Made by a program: the position numbers and the translations under genes
Source: Brachionus rotundiformis
Lineage: Eukaryota; Rotifera; Eurotatoria; Ploima; Brachionidae
DNA length: 64,000 bases
Reading direction: 5' to 3'
Assembly (NCBI GenBank): GCA_016802295.1
Contig: JAESIW010000137.1
Span: forward strand, 1,479,318-1,543,317
The notes under the pieces: model-generated
The model's database searches: none
Seen by the model: only the letters and a program-made list of their open reading frames with translations
What the model was told of the DNA's origin: nothing
Shown: positions 22,348 to 33,965 of the stretch, in pieces
Numbering within the stretch: position 1 is the stretch's first letter
Layout: the number at the start of each line of letters is the position of its first letter

Positions 22348-24323
22348 TATTGTTATTTTTAAATTTTTAATAAATTATTTTTTAAAAGTTTGGTGTTTTT
22401 TATAAATTAGACATTATCTCAAAAAAAATCAAATCTCTAGACTACAAAAATAGCTCTATTAACTTAAAATTTTACTCTTGACACTGATAAAAATACACAT
22501 CTTTTAATATTTAGCTTTTCAGAAATGTTCAGTCCTAGATGTTTGGCAACTCGCATCTATTTAAAACATGGTTTATAATTATATACCTGTTGATTTTTAG
22601 AGATAATTTTAGAGATAATTTTAGAGATAAATTCATAAAAATCGTCAAAGTTTTGTTCCAATTATCAAAATTATTTATTTTTAAATATTTTTGTTGTTGA
22701 ATTTTAAATGAATTAGTAAGTTTTTAGATAAAGAGACAAAAATTTAATTAATTAATTTGTTGTTTTCGAAAAGAATGATAATTAAAACTAAATCGATACA
22801 GAGAGATTAAAAGAAAAGATCACCGAGAAAAAGAATAGTTAAGCTTTCGAAAACCAATTTTTGGGAAAAAATATTTTTCAGATAATGTTTCCAAAAAAAA
22901 CTTATCTAACCAAAAATGAACACTAATCTATCTATTTTAAATTTTAATTCTATCTGCCTAGTTTATTAATTGCTTTTTGAATAATCCTAATTTTATTTTG
23001 AACACATTTGCTTTTTTACATGCTCTTAGCATATATTCAATTTCATCAATTACCTTGGCGAAAAAAGCCTATATTACCTAAAGCATAATTAACCAACTTA
23101 AAACATATAAATGTATTTTAGTTTAAATACTTTTTCCATTTAATTAAATTCTTTGCTGAGTAAATATTATCATTTAATGGATTTGTATATTTTCTCATAT
23201 TTTATTACATTTATTGATTACAGCAGTTCTAAATATAATTTGTAAACACTTTCTCTGTAATAAAAATAAATGTATTCATGATATACAATTGCTCTATTTA
23301 AAAAATCAGCACCCTATGTCGGTAGATCTAAGTTTTTAGCAAAATCTAATTGTTTGATTAATATGCTAAATTATATTATAAAGATTTCGAACAGCCATTT
23401 GAGAAATAAATTTAAATTGGGTCCGGCTCAAAAGGCACTGTTGTTGACTTATCAGGAACTAATTAGAATACAATTATTGTTTACAGGTTAAATGTTAAAT
23501 CTAATATTGATGAAAGATATCAAAATTTTGGCTCATATTGGAAACTAAGGTTTCTAAAATATCAAATAAACAAGAGAAATTTGCGTTCCGATGCCACCTG
23601 ATGGAATTTAAGTCATTCATTATTTTTAATCCATTAAAGCAAGCATTTATTTTTCTCATTAAAATAATTTTTTAATAATTAAAATGTTTGATTCATATAG
23701 GGTTTCCAAGATGGCAACAATAGGCTAAAAACTTGAACAAGAATTAGATTTTTAATTAGAAAAAAAACATTTTTTTTATATTGGGTCTAACTATGCGATG
23801 AATCATCATATGGAAAAAAATTAGCTGAATTTTTTTTAAGAAATAAAAAAAACCCGAAATTGTTTATATTATATTGAATGATTAATTTCATCTATTCATT
23901 ACTTTGTACAAAAATTAGAATAAGCACCTTTTATTAAAAAAAAATATGTCAATATTTGAAATATTATTTTACAAAATTTATTTGTAATAACTTGATTGCA
24001 TTATGTAATCCCAAGCGAACAACTAAAATAAATATTAATTATACGAAACTAGAAGAGAAGCAGTTGTAATCTTTTAACTATCTTTTTTTCAGCCAAAAAA
24101 AATATAAAAAATTAAACTTTATTCACAGATATAAAGTACAGAGTCAAATCAGGTTCGAGTTTTTATCAGCTCGGAGTCTAAATTGCATAATAGGAAATTT
24201 AGCGTGAAAAAAAGTTCTTTATTACTTTACACCTAATTAAAAAATTTAAGGTTTCTGATAAAAAAATTTAGAAATTTCATTCTCAAAATGAGAAACCTTC
24301 ATTTCACCTAAAACCAACCTGAT
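22348..24323. other. AT-rich intergenic region
   Basis: About 2 kb without a supported gene. A 42-codon frame at 23363-23491 sits in a small GC-richer patch and is reported as a finding only. Confidence 0.4.
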
Positions 24324-25943
24324 ATGGACTACAACTTTGACAAGCTGAAAAGCTCATTTGACAACATTCTGAAAGAATTGGACGACATATGCAAGAGCAT
24401 CGACAACCTGAATGACTTTGAGCAGGTGGCCAACAAGTTGCCACCTTTGGATAAGAGTTCAAAAATTCCCAAAGCCAATTGGTCAAAAGATGGACAGCCA
24501 AGAGAAAGTTTATTCCGCAAATGCCGACTCCCTGGTGACCAAGATACCACCCCTTTGCTAAGCAACATAATCGGCTCTGCACAAGAATGCACAGCCAAGT
24601 TGTTCTTGAACGAGAGCAAGCCGTTACCAATGGCAACTAAATCAAAAACAAGTTTAAACCAAGATTTTTCCCATACAGAGTCTATAAGCAAACAAATTGA
24701 GGATGTTGACTTTTTGGCCGATGATGAGCGGCTCAAAATCGCCTCGTTCTACAACAGCATGAACTGTTTTGTCTATGTGAGTCGCTCCACTGCCGAATTG
24801 TACGAGCTCAGACGTGACAATGACTTGGACTCCATGGATACCGATCCGGTTAAAGACTACTATCTATTTTTGAAAAATAAACAAAAATATGTCGACGATG
24901 ACGACGAGTCAAAGTCGCTTGTAAATTTCATGTACATAAACTCAGGTGTACCGGTACTGATATTTAACTCAGGTTTGCCAAATTTCAAAATACGCAAAAA
25001 GGACCTGCGGATAGTGCTTGCTGAACGATCCACTGCATTTTGTATGTATGAATTTAAATTCAATTGTTTGACTGAGTTCGAGAATAGCGAATTTGCCAGT
25101 GTTTTCCGCCTGAACCAGAGCAATCCAGTGCACACAAGGACCCAATTTAGTCACAGTTCAACCATTAACCTAAGCTATCAGAATGAATTTTTTGAGAAAT
25201 TTTTTAGTTTTAAAAAAAAGCAATTGTTCAAAGAGCATTTTTTAAAGTTTTCCATTCGTGACCATCTGGACGAGTTCTACTCGACCATAAAACAAATTCT
25301 AGTTGACAAGAAAAACCCCTCTTACTATTATAAGACGCTAGACTCCAAGTCTAAAGTCAGTTCTTCCACTCAACTGAACGAATTGGTCAACGAAAGGCCA
25401 AAGCAATCTCATTACAAGAGCAACAATTCACTTAATTCAGTCGCCAGTGTTATAGACACGTACCAGAGTATTTTTGCCAAACAAATAAACTCAATAGAGT
25501 CACCATCGTTGATCATGTGCCATTTTAATACGGAAGTCGCTGCGGAGACCAAAACCAAATCTGGTTGCTTGAGAATAAACTCGTCATTTGCCTCGCTGGA
25601 TGCCGATAAGCTGAACAAGGGCTTCAAGCTTGAAAAACAGTCCTCTTTGTCATCGAACCATGCCTTGCCATTTAAATTTGACCGGAGTAAGTACACACTT
25701 AGAAGACAAAACACCAGTGCCACTTGTTCAGCTGAGACTGAGATCAAATCAAATATGTCCAAGTCAATTTTTGATTTAGATGATATTAAGTTTTTAGACA
25801 ATGGAAAAAATTTATTTCGCAGCCTTTTGGTCAAGAATAGAAAACTTAAAAAATCAGATATATCCGATCCGGTTAACTTCAATCATGTCTCTCATTTGGA
25901 CAAGCCTGTCCCTATGGGCAAACGATATAAAGTTGATTATTAA
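24324..25943 (+). CDS. Unrecognised conserved-looking intracellular protein, 539 residues
   Basis: Single intact exon from ATG 24324 to TAA 25943, with balanced codon use and GC clearly above the flanks, so it is a genuine gene. There is no signal peptide or membrane helix. The N-terminal 50 residues (F-D-K-L-K-S-S-F-D-N-I-L-K-E-L-D-D-I) look like an amphipathic coiled coil. A globular block at about residues 135-335 includes the segments G-V-P-V-L-I-F-N-S-G-L-P and K-K-D-L-R-I-V-L-A-E-R-S-T-A-F. These recall the core of a PH/EVH1-like module in uncharacterised animal proteins (a resemblance from memory, not verified). The remaining 200 residues are Ser/Lys/Asn-rich and probably disordered. 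A role as a phospho-regulated adaptor is only a guess. Confidence 0.8.
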   Translation: MDYNFDKLKSSFDNILKELDDICKSIDNLNDFEQVANKLPPLDKSSKIPKANWSKDGQPRESLFRKCRLPGDQDTTPLLSNIIGSAQECTAKLFLNESKPLPMATKSKTSLNQDFSHTESISKQIEDVDFLADDERLKIASFYNSMNCFVYVSRSTAELYELRRDNDLDSMDTDPVKDYYLFLKNKQKYVDDDDESKSLVNFMYINSGVPVLIFNSGLPNFKIRKKDLRIVLAERSTAFCMYEFKFNCLTEFENSEFASVFRLNQSNPVHTRTQFSHSSTINLSYQNEFFEKFFSFKKKQLFKEHFLKFSIRDHLDEFYSTIKQILVDKKNPSYYYKTLDSKSKVSSSTQLNELVNERPKQSHYKSNNSLNSVASVIDTYQSIFAKQINSIESPSLIMCHFNTEVAAETKTKSGCLRINSSFASLDADKLNKGFKLEKQSSLSSNHALPFKFDRSKYTLRRQNTSATCSAETEIKSNMSKSIFDLDDIKFLDNGKNLFRSLLVKNRKLKKSDISDPVNFNHVSHLDKPVPMGKRYKVDY

Positions 25944-26430
25944 TTATTATGTAAATAAATTAAAAAATAAAAATAGTTTTTTTTTTATTTTTATTAAAAA
26001 ATTTGTTTGACTAATCGCGGGATTACATCCGCGAAAATATTCCAAAAATCAATATTTGGTTCAAATTGCACCATCAAAAGTTCAAAATCTGCATTTTGGA
26101 ACTTAAATTATTATATATTTTTGCTATTAAATTTTCCTTTTAATCTGATAATTTATAATATAACCATGTATGAACCTGTCTTATCTATAAACTTTTCTTA
26201 TTACATAATTGATCCTATCATTTTTGATTCCAATCAAAAAATTAACAATTTTATTTAGATTGATTGTTATAAAAATAACTTATTAATCCTCTTGGAGATC
26301 TCCTCTTACTTAATCAAATAAACGAGATTCTTTTAGAATATTGGTATTTTAAACCATCTAAAACTTAATAAGATTTTTTTAGAAATTTACTAAAAAATTA
26401 TTATCTAATTAAACAAATAATTAATTTCAG
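25944..26430. other. Spacer between two plus-strand genes
   Basis: AT-rich, no gene. It ends in a strong acceptor (TAATTTCAG) directly abutting the ATG of the EF-hand gene, meaning a 5' untranslated intron or a trans-splice site. Confidence 0.45.
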
Positions 26431-27374
26431 ATGTCTAAAACACCAAGATTAAATAAAAAAAAATTTTCGATTGCTTCAACAGCCATGATTTCATCGGCTG
26501 CAGCATCGTCTGTTTTCTTCACTAAAGAGGCACCACAACCAACTTGGCTTCCGCCACCAGAAGCTCTTGGCGAAAAAGTAATCTAATTTATTCGTATAGG
26601 TTTTTTATTTAATTAGATAAAATCTGAAAGCTCTTAAACGCAGTTGAGTACAAGCCGCTCGAGGAAAAAGACTTGTTCGGCTTAAAGATTTCAAAACGTG
26701 CCATAAAAAACCTAAGTCCAGCTGAGATTAGAGACCTTGTGGAAGTGTTCCAGACTTTTGATCGCGAATCAAAAGGGTAAAACCAATTAAGACTTTTTCC
26801 TTAGTTTTAATCAATAATTTAAAGATTTTTGAATGCTCAAGAGCTTTTTTTATCCTTAAAAGTTTTGGGTTTTAGCATTTCAGAGCCTATTTGTGAAGAA
26901 TATATTCAGTCTGAGACTGAAGGATCCTCTATAAAGTTTTATAAAATTAACTCATTGAAAATAAAAATTAATTTTTATCCAAAAGAGGTCTGAATGTTAA
27001 TCAATTTCTTGACTTGATTATTGACAAACAAGGCACTTCAAAAGACAACTATGATGAAATAATGAATGGTTTTGGGCTTTTTGATTATGGTAAACAACTC
27101 TTTTACCAAATATTTGTATTAATAATAATAAAAACCAAGATAATACTGGGTATATAACTCTTGACAATTTGCGTAGAGCATGCGCTGATGCGGACTGTAA
27201 TTTGACCGAGACCGAACTTAAAGAAATGATTCAAGAAGTAATTTAATTAAATCAATTAATTTTATTTTTTCTTATTTTTTCAATTAAATTTAAAAGGCCG
27301 ATCAAAATGGAGATGGATTAATTGATCAAAGCGAATTTATGTCAATTATTTTAAAAACAAATTTGTATAGCTAA
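26431..27374 (+). CDS. Centrin/calmodulin-like EF-hand protein (five exons)
   Basis: About 190 residues in five exons. Each junction is GT-AG, and the second intron is the longest (about 200 nt). A basic, Ala/Ser-rich N-terminal extension of about 60 residues precedes an EF-hand core. The core begins with N-L-S-P-A-E-I-R-D-L-V-E-V-F-Q-T-F-D, as in centrins and related calcium sensors. The third hand has loop D-Y-D-N-T-G-Y-I-T-L-D-N, which lacks the usual Glu at position 12. The fourth, D-Q-N-G-D-G-L-I-D-Q-S-E, is canonical and should bind calcium. The first hand (D-R-E-S-K-G) is degenerate. Centrin relatives act at basal bodies and axonemes. It is too divergent to call centrin itself. Confidence 0.8.
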
Positions 27375-27770
27375 AATTTACATCATTCCAAATTTTTTGT
27401 GGTCAATATTTTTTCAAAATTTAAATAAAATTTGTATTTTAAACTTAATAAACCAAGCAGAAATTTGAAAGAAAAATAATTTTTTACTAGCAAATTGAAG
27501 TTCATTAGGTTTTAATTTAAGAATAATTATCAAATATTGCTCGATTAGGTTCTAAAAAGTAGTTCTTTGTTTAAATTGATTTCAAATTAACTTTTTTTAG
27601 CATAAGTTATTAAAATTTTAAATATAATGAGTTTAAATAAATGAAAATTAATTATATATGCAATTAGTTTAATGTGTTTCTTTTTTACAACAATAATAAA
27701 TAAAATTTAGTTTTAATAAATTATTTTATTCATTTCTAAAATTAATTGTGAAAAATAATTAAAAAAAATT
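27375..27770. other. AT-rich convergent spacer
   Basis: Roughly 400 bases between the 3' ends of the EF-hand gene (plus) and GK5 (minus); only A/T-rich terminator-like sequence is seen. Confidence 0.4.
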
Positions 27771-29807
27771 TTATTCATACCAATCATTAAATCTTTTCAA
27801 GGCTCTTTTCCAATTTTTTAAATCAGGCTCATAGCCTGATTTTTTAAAAATTTCATCTTGATCCGGATAAAATTGTTGATCAATTTTGCGCAATTTTTTC
27901 AAATCGTTAATATTGTCAAAAATGCCTGCGCTCAATCCGGCCATAAATCCAGCTCCATAGACAGACGATGCATTGCTAAAGCTGCTTTTTTCTATGGGAA
28001 ATTTTAACATATTGGCCAAAAGCTGGTTAAAATGATTGCTTTTTGTAACACCTCCACAAATTCTTTAATTAAATAATTAAAATTTAATTTACAATGAAAA
28101 ATTGTACCTAATCGCCTGAAGATTAATGTTATTCCTTAATAAATCATCTCGAATACCATCCATTTTAATTCTAATCAAAATTGCCAACGACTCTAAGACA
28201 GCTCTGAGCATTTGATTCTTTGAAGTGTTCGATTTTACCCCGATAAATCCTGAACTTGTTGTATTTTTTTCCACTCCGGACACTTCCAACAAACTAGGTA
28301 CATAATAAACTCCACCTGTGTCACAGGTCTTTTCCAGAATAGGATCTATTTCTTCATGACTGTTGAACAGGCCTTAAACATATTCAATTGTATAGATTTG
28401 TGTTTTTTTTGTTCATATTACCAATTGATTTAGCCCAGTCTACACTCTGACCTGCCGTGGACACAAAGCAGTGAAGGATATAAATGGTGTCCTCTTTGTA
28501 TTTGTATTCGACGAGTGGAAAATTTCCATGATCTGATGAAATGGGCTTTTTTCCAACCACTACACTGATGAATGAACCAGTTCCCACTGTAATAACACAT
28601 TCTCCAGGACTAAAGCAACATTCGGCTATAGCTGATGCTTGAGAATCGGCTATCTTTTTGTCATATATTTAAAAAAAATAACCAGGAATTAAATTTAAAC
28701 TTGACTAACAATTGACCTTAATGGAATGTCGTAGCCCAAATTAAACAATGATTTATCCACTGTACCAAAGTTATCGCTTTATGAAGATGTTATTATCATT
28801 TTTTTTACTTTAAGTTAGTTATTACCACGTATCCTTTATTTCAGGTAGAATTTTGGAAGGTATTCGAAATAAAAAAGTTAAAACTGAACTCCAATTTCGC
28901 TAAATGAATTACTTATTTTTAAAGTTAAAATTTGTTAGAATAGAAATATTGCCAATACCTCATAGATATCATAAAATCCACATGCAGATACACAGCTTAG
29001 GTCAGTGACAAAAAACTTTTCTTTGCTAAGTCTCCATACAAGCCAGGTTTCAATAGTTCCATAAGATAGTTGCTCAAATTCTTCCTCTTCCAGTTTTGAC
29101 TCCAATATTTCCAATTGATACATCAATTTTGAGGATACCTTGGATAAAATTAAAAAATTTAATTTTTAAAAATTTTAAATTACATGCGTGCTGTCGACTT
29201 TATATTTGGATATCAGGTTTAGATGATGGTTACCACTCAATTTGGAGCCTAAACCGGCAAGGCTGGTTGCAGAATTTAACAAAGGGCTCCGATTCCATTT
29301 TTTGGTGAGCTTAGAAGCTCTTTTATCAGACCAAAGAATAAAATTTGTATATCTTTTACCAGTAATTCTAGATACAAATGATTAATTTGGTTCCTTTTTT
29401 GTTGAGGTATTTACCGATTCCATAACAAGAAGCTATTTCTTTGAGTTGAGATTCCCAAGCATTTTATCCGTGATATCTCTACTAAATAATTTAAATTAAT
29501 CTTCGAATTTAAGACTTCATATACCTTGACAACTATTAATCTCATCAATTCCTTTTTTAATTGTGTTTAACAAGTTTTCTGGTTCAATTTCAAAGTGATC
29601 ATCCAATGGTTGTATTATTTCTAGCTTAAAATCAAAGCATAAATTTACAAACTTAAAATGGGTCACAAATATTTTAATATAAATGATAAATCTTACATTG
29701 AAACTAGTTGATTTAATGACGTGTAATTTTTTGTCAAATAGAGTGCATTTTAAGTTAGTGGTACCGATGTCAATTGCCAGAATTCCATCTGAGTCGATAG
29801 AGTTCAT
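27771..29807 (-). CDS. GK5: Glycerol kinase 5-like FGGY kinase (multi-exon)
   Basis: The start is placed at ATG 29807, giving D-G-I-L-A-I-D-I-G-T-T-N-L-K-C-T, the first phosphate-binding loop of FGGY sugar kinases. Later exons read G-I-S-T-Q-R-N-S-F-L-L-W-N (near 29440), F-I-L-W-S-D-K-R-A-S-K-L-T (near 29320), Y-G-T-I-E-T-W-L-V-W-R-L, V-G-T-G-S-F-I-S-V, L-R-A-V-L-E-S-L-A-I and the C-terminal W-K-R-A-L-K-R-F-N-D-W-Y. The order and the C-terminal D-L-K-K-L-R match GK5 rather than the main glycerol kinase. GK5 is an ATP-dependent carbohydrate kinase of the FGGY family. Introns are short. An apparent in-frame stop near 29470 disappears in the correct frame, so the gene looks intact. TTTTTAAG directly precedes the start codon. 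Confidence 0.85.
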
Positions 29808-30077
29808 TCTTAAAAATACTTTTGAAAAAAAAAATTTATAAATAAAATTCAACGTTTTTAAAAAATCTATAATTTTAATTATAATATTTTAGCAAAGCAA
29901 TCTAAACTTTAAGGGTTGGAAAATAGAGAAAAATTTTCTATAATATATTTACCTTGTTATTTAAAAAATAAAAAAAATGAATCAAAATTATTTTTATTTT
30001 TGATTAAATTTTAAAAATAAAATATTTTGAAAAATAATAATTAACGGGTCGCAATTTTCTAATTTAAAATAGTTTGA

Positions 30078-31718
30078 CTACTCTTCTTCTTCTTCTTCTT
30101 CCTCATCATCGTCAGGATTATACTCATCGTCTTCATCGTCCTCAATGTCCAAGTCGTCCAAATCCTGAAACAATGACTCGTCCACTTCGACTTCTCCCTC
30201 GGTAAATTGTAAATCTGAAGTAAACAAATTTTCATCTCTTTCGAACAGCTGTTTTCCTGTTGTCTTTTTAGGGGTCTTGTCCACCACTTGTTTTTTTAAC
30301 TCGGACATTTCTTTATCAAAAGCTGTCTTCCATTTTAAAAATGTTTCTACAGTAACTTTGGTTCCTTCAAATTTTTTCTAAATGGTAAATTTATTAGTTT
30401 TAATTGCCAAAATAATGAACAATTTGGTGTACCAATTCTTCCTCGTCTCTTAATCGTTCAAGTCTCTCTTTCTCATTTTTCTCAAAAGTCTTTCTATCTT
30501 CGTTGTCCTGGTTAAGTTTTTCTAGCAAAGCACAGACCAATGTATAAATCATTGGCATGCCTAGATTTTCTACCGCTTGAACCTTTAAGAACTCGATTAT
30601 TTCTGACTCGCCGGAAGTGTTTTCCGCCTCCTCTATTTTGACCTCTGGAGCCTCTTCTGGATATTTTGTGGTAAACTTAAATATAATAACAATACGAGCT
30701 TAGGGATCAATAATTAAATTGAGTTAAATTTTTATTTAAAAAATTAGCTTACCCTCATTGTCCGGGTCTTCGTCATAATTTTCTGTCTTTAAAGTAAATT
30801 TTAATTTGTGCAATGGATCTGTTTCAAGGACTTAAACATTTTTCATTAATTTTTCAATTTATTTTTTTAAAAATTTAATAATATTTATTAAAATTAAAAT
30901 CATATAACAATTTGCTATATTTTTTTCTTAATGAAATAAAAAAATCTTGATTTGTAATTATTCAATCGTTTTCAACGGAGAAAAGAATCTTAATTATATT
31001 TAAATAAAATTTTTTTTATAAAAATAAACTTTGTTTGTTATTATAAAAAAATAATTTAATTACTGAGTATTGACTGATAAAAGTATTTTTATAATTTTTA
31101 AAACAATAAAAAAAATACTCTCTATCGTATTAAATCAAAACATTTTCTCATTTATCAGTCAAAAATGTAGAGTTTGTTTTTTTTCTAAATTTAATTCTTA
31201 ATCTTATTTTTAAAAAAATTAATCTAGCTAATGTGAATAATTTTCAATTGAATAAATGGTTTCTTGGTAGAAAACAAATTTGTCTCTTTAAAGTTAGCTA
31301 ATTAAGAGTTAAATTTGAATTGGTACTTTAATCTCAATATATTTTATACATCTACAATTAAAATTAAATCGATAATTAACTTAATTTTTATACAATAATA
31401 GTTTTTTTTATATATATACTTTTTATCTTTTAACTTATTCAATACGCTAAACATGCAGGCTGAAAAGAGGGTTCATGCCGCTAGGATAAGCCTGTGGAGG
31501 TAAATCTCCAAAACTATATAAAAAAAAAAAATTAAAATTAAATCATTAATTGCTGAGGTAAAGAAAATAAATTCTTTAAAGTCAAAATGAGATTTTTAAT
31601 TGATAATAATATATTGAATAGATAATAAGTTTATTTAAAAGTTTATATTACCTTCGATTTCTGGAAAAATTGATTCGAGTGCTTCGACCTCGGTACATTG
31701 ATCTTCTCTATTACTCAT
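30078..31718 (-). CDS. RWDD1: RWD domain-containing protein 1 (DFRP2)
   Basis: Exon 1 (31718 to about 31651) encodes a short N-terminus with V-E-A-L-E-S-I-F-P-E, the start of an RWD domain. After a roughly 800-nt intron the domain continues with K-Y-P-E-E-A-P and V-E-N-L-G-M-P-M-I-Y-T-L-V. A coiled coil follows (K-E-R-L-E-R-L-R-D-E-E-E), then G-T-K-V-T-V-E-T-F-L-K-W-K. Next come G-K-Q-L-F-E-R-D-E-N-L-F-T-S-D-L-Q-F and V-E-V-D-E-S-L-F-Q-D, and a polyacidic tail. This order is that of RWDD1/DFRP2, a stabiliser of the translation-associated GTPase DRG2. It lies between MRPL19 and GK5 on the same strand, 162 nt after the MRPL19 stop. The long first intron contains a structured GC-richer island (see findings). 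Confidence 0.92.
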
Positions 31719-31880
31719 TTTATTCGCAAACTTTAAAAAGAAGTTAAATTTTTTATTTTTAAATTTATAAACTCAGAAATTAATTTCTGAATAAACGTGT
31801 AAATAATAAAAGTTTTTTTGTTATCTATTTTATTTAATCTAAAAATATAGATTTTTTTAGCTCGGCAAAATATTTACAAT

Positions 31881-33039
31881 CTATTTTTTCTCGTTTGAAG
31901 TGGTTTCTTTTGGTATATTTCTGATGCGAACCAATTTTTTAGACGCAGTAACTATTTCTTCTTTACTGGTAATTTCAGATTCGAATTTCTTGATATCTTG
32001 AATTATCTCTTGATGATCAGAATCATGTATTGTTTCACGGTAATTTTTCATCATGTCCCATTTTTCATATGGCTTAAACTCGCTTGTAGATTTCATGTAT
32101 TCCTCATGTTCATAGCGTTTAATTTCAGGCAAGATCACGCCACGTAGCGCTTTTCTGTCCCAAGCATGTCTCCATGGCTTGTTCTTCAAGGGCACTCTGG
32201 TTGTATTAACAGGCACTTTCATTCCCGGCAAGAGTTTAACTGGTTGAAAATCGAGCGGAATCGTGGAGTACTCAGGCGGGCAATCTTGCAGGTATGACAA
32301 GTTATCATCTAAGCGCTTTTCTAACTTTAGTACTTCTATGGACCTAATGGTTGGGTTATACAGATCGTACATGATCTCGACCCCTTTAATTAAAAATATG
32401 GTAGAATTAGGCCAAGTTTTGCTCTAAAATTAATTTACCAAGTCCATCTATGACGTTTCTCAATGTAAAAGAATGCTTGAGGCCATATTCTTCTCTTTTA
32501 ATGCATATTCCAACGAATCGATTAGATTTACCTTGGGCATAAGGGTCCGACACAGTTACTGCCATAATAGAGCCAACATAAAATTCCGGAATATTTATTT
32601 GCTTTCTGCGATTTATCATATCAATTCTTTCCAATCTTTCTTTAATTTTATCCCGAAAATAAAACACAGGATTAGGCAAAAAATCAGGATAAATGTATCT
32701 AAATTAAGATATAAGTTGTAATCAATTAGTTATCTATTAGAAAAAAATGGCTACTTATAATCACGGTCAGCTTCAGTATATTGGACGGGAGTTGCTTTGG
32801 GGCGATCTTCCGGATTTACCGAAGGACCTTTGACCGCAGCTCCCAATTTCGAGCGTCTTGCTCTTTCCAAAATTTGATCCGGAACAGTGTTTGTATAATT
32901 TCGAGCAGCTATTGATTGAATTGCTTGAGTTAAAAATTTTTTTCTTCTTTACATTAATAAATAATTTTAATATACTTTTTTTCAATAGATTTGGCTGTCT
33001 TGCGACTAGGTATGGTATATTATCAAATAGTTTAAGCAT
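31881..33039 (-). CDS. MRPL19: Mitochondrial large ribosomal subunit protein bL19m
   Basis: The gene runs from ATG 33039 (L-K-L-F-D-N-I-P-Y-L-V-A-R-Q, a likely mitochondrial presequence) through about five exons to the stop at 31881. The L19 core is in the 32407-32679 frame: F-R-D-K-I-K-E-R-L-E-R-I-D-M-I-N-R-R-K-Q, F-Y-V-G-S-I-M-A-V-T-V-S-D, F-V-G-I-C-I-K-R, S-F-T-L-R-N-V-I-D-G. It continues with Y-N-P-T-I-R-S-I-E-V-L-K-L-E-K-R-L-D-D. The long C-terminal extension after the bacterial-like core (P-W-R-H-A-W-D-R-K-A) is typical of animal MRPL19. It is a structural component of the mitoribosome. Confidence 0.93.
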
Positions 33040-33146
33040 TTTATTATTATTATTTTTAATTTATAAAAAAATTCAAATAAATCTTTGCTTGAATTTTAAA
33101 TCCATGTGTGAAGTTGCAATTTTTCATTTATTTCTAATCAAAAATT

Positions 33147-33775
33147 AAGTTATTTTTGTAAAAAGAATAAAAAAATTATATTATTTTTGTCTCGTAATAA
33201 AAAACTTGTACCAAAGTCTTCAGGATCAAATAAATGGACAACTTAAATGCAGAAAAATGCAAACTGATCCATTGTGGCAGTCCAAACGATTGAAGTGAAA
33301 TATCACTTGTCTATTTATTTGATCCTCTAGACTTTGTTACAAGTTATTTTTGTAAAAAGAATAAAAAAATTATATTATTTTTGTCTCGTAATAAAAACTT
33401 GGACCAAACTCTTCAGGATAAAATAAATATTGCCACTTTCGGAAAAAAAACCTTTGAATAAGTCAGGCTTTTAAACTTTTAAACTATGCAAATAACACAT
33501 GTCAGGTCTCATTTAGTACATTCAACAAGCTCATGGTACCTATATCTTGGAAAAAAGGAAATTTAAGAGCAGCAAAATTGATTCTAGAGTTTCAAAATTT
33601 AGAATATCATGAAAGATTATTCAATATAGGACTATCAGACTTGCAAATAAAAACTAGTGGTGATTTGATTAAAAATGAACAGATAATAAATGGCTATTCA
33701 GGAATGGATAGATGACAAGTGGGATACTAGACGATACAATATGATAACAAGCATCTTTCAAGATAATTTTTTTTT
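33147..33775 (+). mobile_element. Non-LTR retrotransposon remnant with flanking direct repeats
   Basis: Two nearly identical direct repeats (33147-33235 and 33341-33428) bracket an RT-like fragment reading N-L-N-A-E-K-C-K-L-I-H-C-G, a palm-domain motif of CR1-like LINEs. An inverted pair of about 33 bp (AACTTGTACCAAAGTC... near 33208 and its complement ending near 33345) is also present. From 33533 to 33712 an ORF2 C-terminus is readable (R-A-A-K-L-I-L-E-F-Q-N-L-E-Y-H-E-R-L, G-D-L-I-K-N-E-Q-I-I-N-G). The remnant fills the only large gap (33040-33965) in the eight-gene minus-strand cluster, so the insertion probably widened a formerly short spacer. Confidence 0.7.
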
Positions 33776-33965
33776 CATTTTTAAATAAATTTAAAATAAT
33801 GAAAATAATTTTTAATGATAGTTAGATAAATTTTAGTATTTTTAATAGACTTTTTAAAATTTTAAAATAAGTTGTAATGAATTTTATTGTACATTTTAAT
33901 TTAATTACACTCAAAAATAAATAAAAAATAATTACAAATTTTATTTTTAATAAGCTTAGGTTTTA

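Noticed and set aside
29430..29500. Apparent stop codon and pseudogene status of GK5
   Set aside because: The stop occurs only in the wrong frame; the correct frame reads G-I-S-T-Q-R-N-S-F-L-L-W and splices cleanly.
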